Origin: Microcaldota archaeon
GTDB lineage: Archaea > Micrarchaeota > Micrarchaeia > Anstonellales > Bilamarchaeaceae
DNA length: 7,032 bases
Reading direction: 5' to 3'
Assembly: GCA_016180665.1 (NCBI GenBank)
Contig: JACPAS010000071.1
Coordinates: forward strand, 1 to 7,032
The notes under the pieces were generated by a model. It made no database searches, was not told the origin of the DNA, and saw only the letters and a list, made by a program, of their open reading frames with translations. The translations under genes were made by a program, and so were the position numbers. Of this stretch, positions 3,264 through 7,032 are shown one piece after another; within the stretch, counting starts at the first letter, position 1; each line of letters starts with the position of its first letter.

Positions 3264-5681
3264 ATGGCAGCAGAAGAGAAGAAGAAGAAATATTATAGGG
3301 AATTGGAAGATTTACCAGGAATCGGTGAAGCGAGCTCAGAGAAGCTTAGAAAAGCTGGATATTCGGATTTCAAAACTATTGCATCATCTACGCCACATGA
3401 ATTAGCAGAAGCAGCAGACATTGGAGTAGAAGCTGCGAAAAAAGCAATTGCTGCATCAAAGGAAATGATTGAAATTGGATTTGAAACTGCTGACCAAGTC
3501 TATGAAAGAAGAAAGAGTATTGGTAAGATCACTACTGGATCAAAAAGTTTGGATGAACTTTTAGGAGGGGGAGTTGAAACGCAGAGTATAACAGAAGCAT
3601 ATGGCAAATTTTCTTCCGGGAAAAGTCAATTGGGATTCCAACTCGCAATAAATGTACAAAAACCGGTAGAACAAGGTGGGCTTGGAGGGAAGGTGCTCTT
3701 TTGTGATACTGAGGCTACATTTAGACCAGAGCGGGTTGCTCAAATGGCAGAAGCTGCAGGGTTAAACAAAGATGAGGCACTTAAAAGTATATTCGTAGCG
3801 CGTGCAGATGATAGTGATCATCAAACTTTACTTATAGAAAAAGCTGGTGAGACAATAGAGAAAAATAATATTCGATTAGTAATCGTAGACTCCCTTACCT
3901 CCCACTTCAGAGCAGATTATATGGGTAGGGGTGCTTTAGGAGAAAGGCAGCAGAAATTAAATAAACATGTCCACGATTTACAAAAGTTAGCGGAAAAATA
4001 CAACCTTGCAGTATACATTACCAATCAAGTTATGGACAACCCGGGAATTCTTTTTGGTGATCCGACTCAACCAATTGGTGGGCACGTTTTGGCGCACATG
4101 TGCTTAACTCCAGATTCTCTAGTGCAGTTAGGAGATGGAACAATAAAATCGATTAGAGAATTGAGTGTCCACGAAAAAGTCTTAAGTATCAACAAAGATC
4201 TAAAGAACGAATGTAGTTCCATAAGAACAAAAGTTATAAAGGATAAGGTAAAGCACATTTATGAGATAGAAGCAGAGTCTAAAATTTCTACATCTGGACT
4301 CCATAGATTCTTTATGCTTGATGGATTTGAGATAAAGGAGGTTAGAGCCCAGAAGATAAGAAAAGGAGATTGGTTGGTACATTCTTCTAGTGCGGAGTTT
4401 GATGGCACAATCCAGGACTTACCAGAAATAGAGATTGAAGAATTAAGTATGATCAAACCAGAAGCAAGATGCCATTTGATGCAAAGATTCATGGACGCAG
4501 GACTCACTAGAAATCAAATTTGCAGCAGATTAAATATAAACCCCAGGCATTTAAGAAGAATAATAAATCAGGGGTATCCAACAACAAACCACAATATTGC
4601 GAATTTAGGTTCTATGATATGCGAAGAAACCGAAGAGTTTTCAGAACCAGTATATACGCACAAAAATAGAAAAATAGTAGTGCCAGCTAAACTAAACACT
4701 AGTTTTTCACAAATTTTCGGCTACCTTATAGGCGATGGAAATTTAGACAAAAATGCAGTTAGATTTACAGATGCCAGGTATGAAGTTCTTGAAGTTTATA
4801 AAGAACTTCTGAAAGGCGAGTTTGGTCTTGATGGAGCAATAGTAAAAGTGAATAAAAAGAATGCTTATCGCTTGGTTCTTAATAGTAGAAAAATCAGGGA
4901 GCTATTTGAAAAAACAAAGAAAAATATCTTTGAACTTATTTCTCGATCCCCAAAGGAACAAATTGCAGCTTTTATTAAAGGTTTTGTAGATGCAGAAGGA
5001 TACGTATCGAAAAAGAGATCACGGATCCAGATTGTGCAGAAAGACCAGCAGGTCTTGAAATATATACATCTGCTACTTTTAAGATTCGGCATACATTCAG
5101 CCATCAGGGCCCGTACTAACGCACACCATATAATTATCGATGGAAAGGAGGTAGTAAAATACGCAAACCAGATAGGTTTAACTGCTACAGATAAAAAGGT
5201 TTTGTTGGAAAAATGGGTTGAGCATTACGAAAAAGCAAATATAAAAGAAACAATTCCTTTTGAAAGAAAAGCAGTAAGAGATTTATTACTTAGATTTAAT
5301 TTGCCCCTAACAACAATTAATCCTAGGCAAGATTGTAAATACATAAATATTAAAGACGCGAAGACCTTGATTGGAGCATTTGAAGCTAATGGACTAAAAA
5401 GTAAAGAACTAGATTTTATAAAGCTCTTGCTTAATTCAGATGTAAGATTAGTTCGGGTAAAGAGAATTAGAAAAATAATTAATAGAGGAATGCTTTACGA
5501 TATTGAAGTACCTGGAAATGAAAACTTCTTTGCAAACGGTTTTCTGGTCCATAATTCAACGGCTAGACTTTACTTCAGAAAAAGCAAGGAAGAAAAAAGA
5601 ATCGCAAGATTAGTTGATTCACCTAATTTACCAGAAGGGGAAGCAGTATTCAAAGTAACTGCAAATGGAATTATCGATTAG
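3264..5681 (+). CDS. radA: DNA repair and recombination protein RadA, interrupted by an intein
   Basis: RadA is the archaeal RecA/Rad51 recombinase: it forms ATP-bound filaments on single-stranded DNA and carries out strand exchange in homologous recombination. The precursor has 805 residues; removing the 485-residue intein leaves a normal-sized RadA of 320. Extein landmarks are the N-terminal helix-hairpin-helix domain (about 14-65, L-P-G-I-G), the F-E-T-A polymerisation motif (73-76), Walker A GKFSSGKS (114-121), D-T-E with catalytic E150, Walker B LVIVD (205-209), loop L1 around FRADYMGRG (215-223), loop L2 about 255-265 and the ATP cap D-P-T-Q-P (266-270). The C-extein (41 residues, S765 onward) has RKSKEEKRIARLVDSP and P-E-G-E-A-V-F-K-V, the standard RadA end. 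Walker A has F-S-S where G-S is usual, a mild variant. It follows the DUF736-like gene by 63 nt and probably shares its transcript. Its 3' end overlaps the kinase gene by 11 bp, tail-to-tail. Activity depends on intein splicing. Confidence 0.96.
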   Translation: MAAEEKKKKYYRELEDLPGIGEASSEKLRKAGYSDFKTIASSTPHELAEAADIGVEAAKKAIAASKEMIEIGFETADQVYERRKSIGKITTGSKSLDELLGGGVETQSITEAYGKFSSGKSQLGFQLAINVQKPVEQGGLGGKVLFCDTEATFRPERVAQMAEAAGLNKDEALKSIFVARADDSDHQTLLIEKAGETIEKNNIRLVIVDSLTSHFRADYMGRGALGERQQKLNKHVHDLQKLAEKYNLAVYITNQVMDNPGILFGDPTQPIGGHVLAHMCLTPDSLVQLGDGTIKSIRELSVHEKVLSINKDLKNECSSIRTKVIKDKVKHIYEIEAESKISTSGLHRFFMLDGFEIKEVRAQKIRKGDWLVHSSSAEFDGTIQDLPEIEIEELSMIKPEARCHLMQRFMDAGLTRNQICSRLNINPRHLRRIINQGYPTTNHNIANLGSMICEETEEFSEPVYTHKNRKIVVPAKLNTSFSQIFGYLIGDGNLDKNAVRFTDARYEVLEVYKELLKGEFGLDGAIVKVNKKNAYRLVLNSRKIRELFEKTKKNIFELISRSPKEQIAAFIKGFVDAEGYVSKKRSRIQIVQKDQQVLKYIHLLLLRFGIHSAIRARTNAHHIIIDGKEVVKYANQIGLTATDKKVLLEKWVEHYEKANIKETIPFERKAVRDLLLRFNLPLTTINPRQDCKYINIKDAKTLIGAFEANGLKSKELDFIKLLLNSDVRLVRVKRIRKIINRGMLYDIEVPGNENFFANGFLVHNSTARLYFRKSKEEKRIARLVDSPNLPEGEAVFKVTANGIID
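4101..5555 (+). mobile_element. Intein in RadA with LAGLIDADG homing endonuclease and HTH segment
   Basis: The 485-residue intein begins at precursor C280 and ends at N764, before extein Ser765. Intein numbering follows. Block A is C-L-T-P-D-S-L-V-Q-L-G-D-G (1-13) with nucleophile Cys1. Block B is S-T-S-G-L-H (63-68); His68 is present but the usual T-x-x-H reads S-G-L-H. Block F is YDIEVPGNENFFANG (466-480), and block G is F-L-V-H-N (481-485) with His484, Asn485 and Ser as +1 nucleophile. Everything needed for class 1 splicing is visible. The endonuclease has two dodecapeptide motifs, IFGYLIGDG (205-213, D212) and IKGFVDAEG (292-300, E299), with both metal-binding acids kept. Between the splicing half and the endonuclease lies a helix-turn-helix-like segment (about 133-156, L-T-R-N-Q-I-C-S-R-L-N-I-N). 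It is inserted just after the ATP cap, between H-M and S-T-A-R-L. Such elements spread by cutting intein-free alleles. Confidence 0.95.
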
Positions 5682-6771
5682 ATAACTGCACCTTTAATTC
5701 CGCTAGACCAAGCGTTTTAACTCCAGATATTCGTACATCTCTTAATTTAGCAGTTCTCAAGAAATCTAAAGTAGTTTCTCTTGTTGGTAAAACATCATCC
5801 CGCAATGTTTTAGCAGTAGCCGCATTTGCGTAGAAAATCGCTAGCTCAGGGTTACCTGTTGCAACCAAAGCCCCTAGGAAGGCGCCAGTAAAACGATCTC
5901 CTGCGTTCGTTCTTCTTCTTGGCTCTATTTCAAATGTTGGAACTAATGAATAACCCTCCATTGTAGGATCAAAAAATGCTGCAAACTCACCAGTATGTAC
6001 TATTATTGAAACAATTTTACCAACTGATCTGGATAATTTTTTAGATGCATTAAAACCAATCTCAAATAGGTTAGAAAAGGTTGCTAGACCTAGCTCACTG
6101 CCAATATTTTGTAGCTCTGCCCCATTAGCTGCTAGAATTAGCTCTGATATAGAAGTGTCACGTAATCTGCCAATGAAGGCAGTAAGCAGCTCTGCTTTTC
6201 TTTTTCCATCATGATAGCCAGTATCAAGAAATAAACTTGTTGTTAGGCCAGATGCAATCAAGGGAAAAACTATTTCTGGATAAAAAGAGCAGCAAGCAAC
6301 CCATCCGCGATCTAAATGTTCTACTGAACTTAACTTCGACAGAAAACCTCTTGTCGCACCGTTATGATGCGGACTTATTGGATGGACTATGTTCGCATCT
6401 TTTAATTCAATAACAACATTGACTCCACTGGAATTCATTAGCAGGTATGCCAAGTCTAGTGAGACGCCTTGGGAAGCAGTGATTTGTTCTATTAAGGTTC
6501 TTTCACGTTCACCAAAAAATCCGACAAAATGGATTCCTTTAAAGCCAAGAGACGCAGCCACCAATGCAGCATTAATTCCGCCTCCACCTATACGCTCTGT
6601 TACTGCTTCAGCAGGGGAGAAACGAGCCTCACCTCGGTTAAGTCTATCAGTATATTCGGCCAAAGTAATGTCTAATTTAATAACTAGATCAGTAACCGCA
6701 TGATGTACTGCAGCAACAGTAGTTACGCTGGCTTCAACTAAATCACTAATTTTTGCAAAGAGGTCATCCAC
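5671..6771 (-). CDS. PfkB/ribokinase-family carbohydrate or nucleoside kinase
   Basis: This 366-residue protein should phosphorylate a sugar, sugar-phosphate or nucleoside hydroxyl with a nucleotide donor; the substrate is not readable. A 15-residue extension precedes the usual first strand (TTVAAVHHAVTDLVIKLD, 17-34). The N-terminal PfkB motif is I-G-G-G-G-I-N-A-A (61-69). The middle has A-N-G-A-E-L-Q-N (214-222, the N-x-x-E position, N216 and E219) and H-T-G-E-F-A-A-F-F (259-267). The C-terminal signature RRTNAGDRFTGAF (286-298) holds the catalytic base D292, with N-A-G-D where most relatives have G-A-G-D. The length is slightly above the usual 290-330. The start is GTG at 6771; no other start codon precedes the first strand. 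The gene lies 36 nt after the stop of a partial Lrp-type regulator on the same strand, so the two may be cotranscribed, and converges on radA with an 11-bp overlap. Arg outnumbers Lys (22 to 14). Confidence 0.88.
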   Translation of the reverse strand: MDDLFAKISDLVEASVTTVAAVHHAVTDLVIKLDITLAEYTDRLNRGEARFSPAEAVTERIGGGGINAALVAASLGFKGIHFVGFFGERERTLIEQITASQGVSLDLAYLLMNSSGVNVVIELKDANIVHPISPHHNGATRGFLSKLSSVEHLDRGWVACCSFYPEIVFPLIASGLTTSLFLDTGYHDGKRKAELLTAFIGRLRDTSISELILAANGAELQNIGSELGLATFSNLFEIGFNASKKLSRSVGKIVSIIVHTGEFAAFFDPTMEGYSLVPTFEIEPRRRTNAGDRFTGAFLGALVATGNPELAIFYANAATAKTLRDDVLPTRETTLDFLRTAKLRDVRISGVKTLGLAELKVQLSNR

Positions 6772-6793
6772 AAAGTTGTTTTATTATAAAAGA

Positions 6794-6803
6794 GTTTAAA
6801 ATT
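6794..6803 (-). promoter_or_regulatory. Weak TATA-like element before the PfkB-family kinase
   Basis: AATTTTAAAC on the minus strand is centred about 27 nt before the GTG at 6771. A better-looking TTTATAAT (6790-6783) is only about 16 nt away and would start transcription inside the gene. Neither is convincing, and read-through from the regulator upstream is an alternative. Confidence 0.3.
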
Positions 6804-6807
6804 CTAA

Positions 6808-7032
6808 CTAGAGTTCCGGATCGTAGTTTGTTTTGTAATTCTTAATTAAGGAATAATATGTGTAATCTTTTATTTCTTCTGGAAATTTTGCTTTAACCCC
6901 ATCCATTATCCAGATGAATTTCTCAAAATTTTCCACTTCCAGATCAAATTCCAGATCACTTGCAATTAAGCTTGATTCGCTATAGATTACATTCTTTTGA
7001 GAGAGTATGTACTGCCTTATTTCTTTTATTCT
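6808..7032 (-). CDS. Partial Lrp/AsnC-type regulator, C-terminal RAM-like domain (runs off right edge)
   Basis: A minus-strand frame is open from the right edge to a TAG at 6810-6808, giving the last 74 residues of a protein. It reads like the final RAM-like domain of the regulator encoded at 1811-2767: S-D-L-E-F-D-L-E-V-E-N-F-E-K-F aligns with A-D-V-E-L-E-V-Y-A-K-N-T-Q-K-F, K-A-K-F-P-E-E-I-K-D-Y-T-Y-Y with R-K-R-F-D-G-V-I-R-D-Y-N-F-F, and the ends are Y-K-T-N-Y-D-P-E-L and I-K-F-R-Y-T-P-F. It is therefore probably a paralogue of that doubled regulator, although its N-terminal part is outside the window. It sits 36 nt upstream of the PfkB-family kinase on the same strand, as a likely partner or controller. 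Confidence 0.72.
   Translation of the reverse strand, partial: RIKEIRQYILSQKNVIYSESSLIASDLEFDLEVENFEKFIWIMDGVKAKFPEEIKDYTYYSLIKNYKTNYDPEL

Noticed and set aside
4067..4507. Minus-strand open frames opposite the RadA intein
   Set aside because: They overlap one another and mirror the strongly supported intein frame; none shows a ribosome site or motif.
4101..5555. A self-splicing or archaeal (bulge-helix-bulge) RNA intron in radA instead of an intein
   Set aside because: The reading frame is unbroken through both junctions, and the protein splicing blocks A, B, F and G are present at the ends.
6389..6703. Plus-strand 104-codon open frame opposite the PfkB-family kinase
   Set aside because: It lies wholly inside a gene with clear family motifs on the other strand, and its Ser/Pro/Thr-rich product has no recognisable motif.
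1..7032. tRNA, rRNA genes, CRISPR arrays or transposon ends
   Set aside because: Reading both strands I saw no cloverleaf with a T-loop GTTCRA core, no regularly spaced repeats of CRISPR length, no transposase motifs and no terminal inverted repeats.

Overview
The window reads as a piece of an archaeal chromosome, most likely from an uncultivated DPANN-type lineage; the domain is well supported, the lineage is a guess. The archaeal evidence is a RadA recombinase with an N-terminal helix-hairpin-helix domain, two Lrp/AsnC-type regulators of the doubled (HTH-RAM-HTH-RAM) kind, BRE/TATA promoters about 27 nt upstream of start codons with no ribosome binding site, and GGTGA-type ribosome binding sites on other genes. 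The DNA is visibly AT-rich. Coding density is high and no intergenic gap reaches 300 bases.

Layout, left to right. (1) 1-254, minus: the N-terminal part of an unrecognised exported or membrane-anchored protein, running off the left edge. (2) A perfect 18-bp palindrome at 291-308 lies between this gene and the next. (3) 322-1713, minus: a PLP-dependent fold-type-I aminotransferase. (4) 1714-1810: a compact divergent promoter with two back-to-back BRE/TATA elements and an interrupted palindrome between them. (5) 1811-2767, plus: a doubled Lrp/AsnC regulator, the obvious candidate to control itself and the aminotransferase. (6) 2768-2918: a hairpin terminator, then an unusual stretch of C-tracts, then the promoter of the next gene. 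(7) 2919-3200, plus: a small DUF736-like protein of unknown function. (8) 3201-3263: two back-to-back hairpins. (9) 3264-5681, plus: radA, interrupted in frame by a 485-residue intein (4101-5555) with a LAGLIDADG homing endonuclease. (10) 5671-6771, minus: a PfkB/ribokinase-family sugar or nucleoside kinase, overlapping the end of radA tail-to-tail by 11 bp. (11) 6808-7032, minus: the C-terminal end of a second Lrp/AsnC regulator, cut by the right edge.

How the genes fit together: a regulator of the same unusual architecture sits beside each of the two metabolic genes, which suggests two amino-acid- or nutrient-responsive units flanking a recombination unit (DUF736-like gene plus radA). The main selfish element is the RadA intein, which looks competent for splicing and homing. 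Both metabolic enzymes are arginine- and alanine-rich, while the RadA extein and regulators are lysine-rich, which may hint at a different ancestry for the enzymes.
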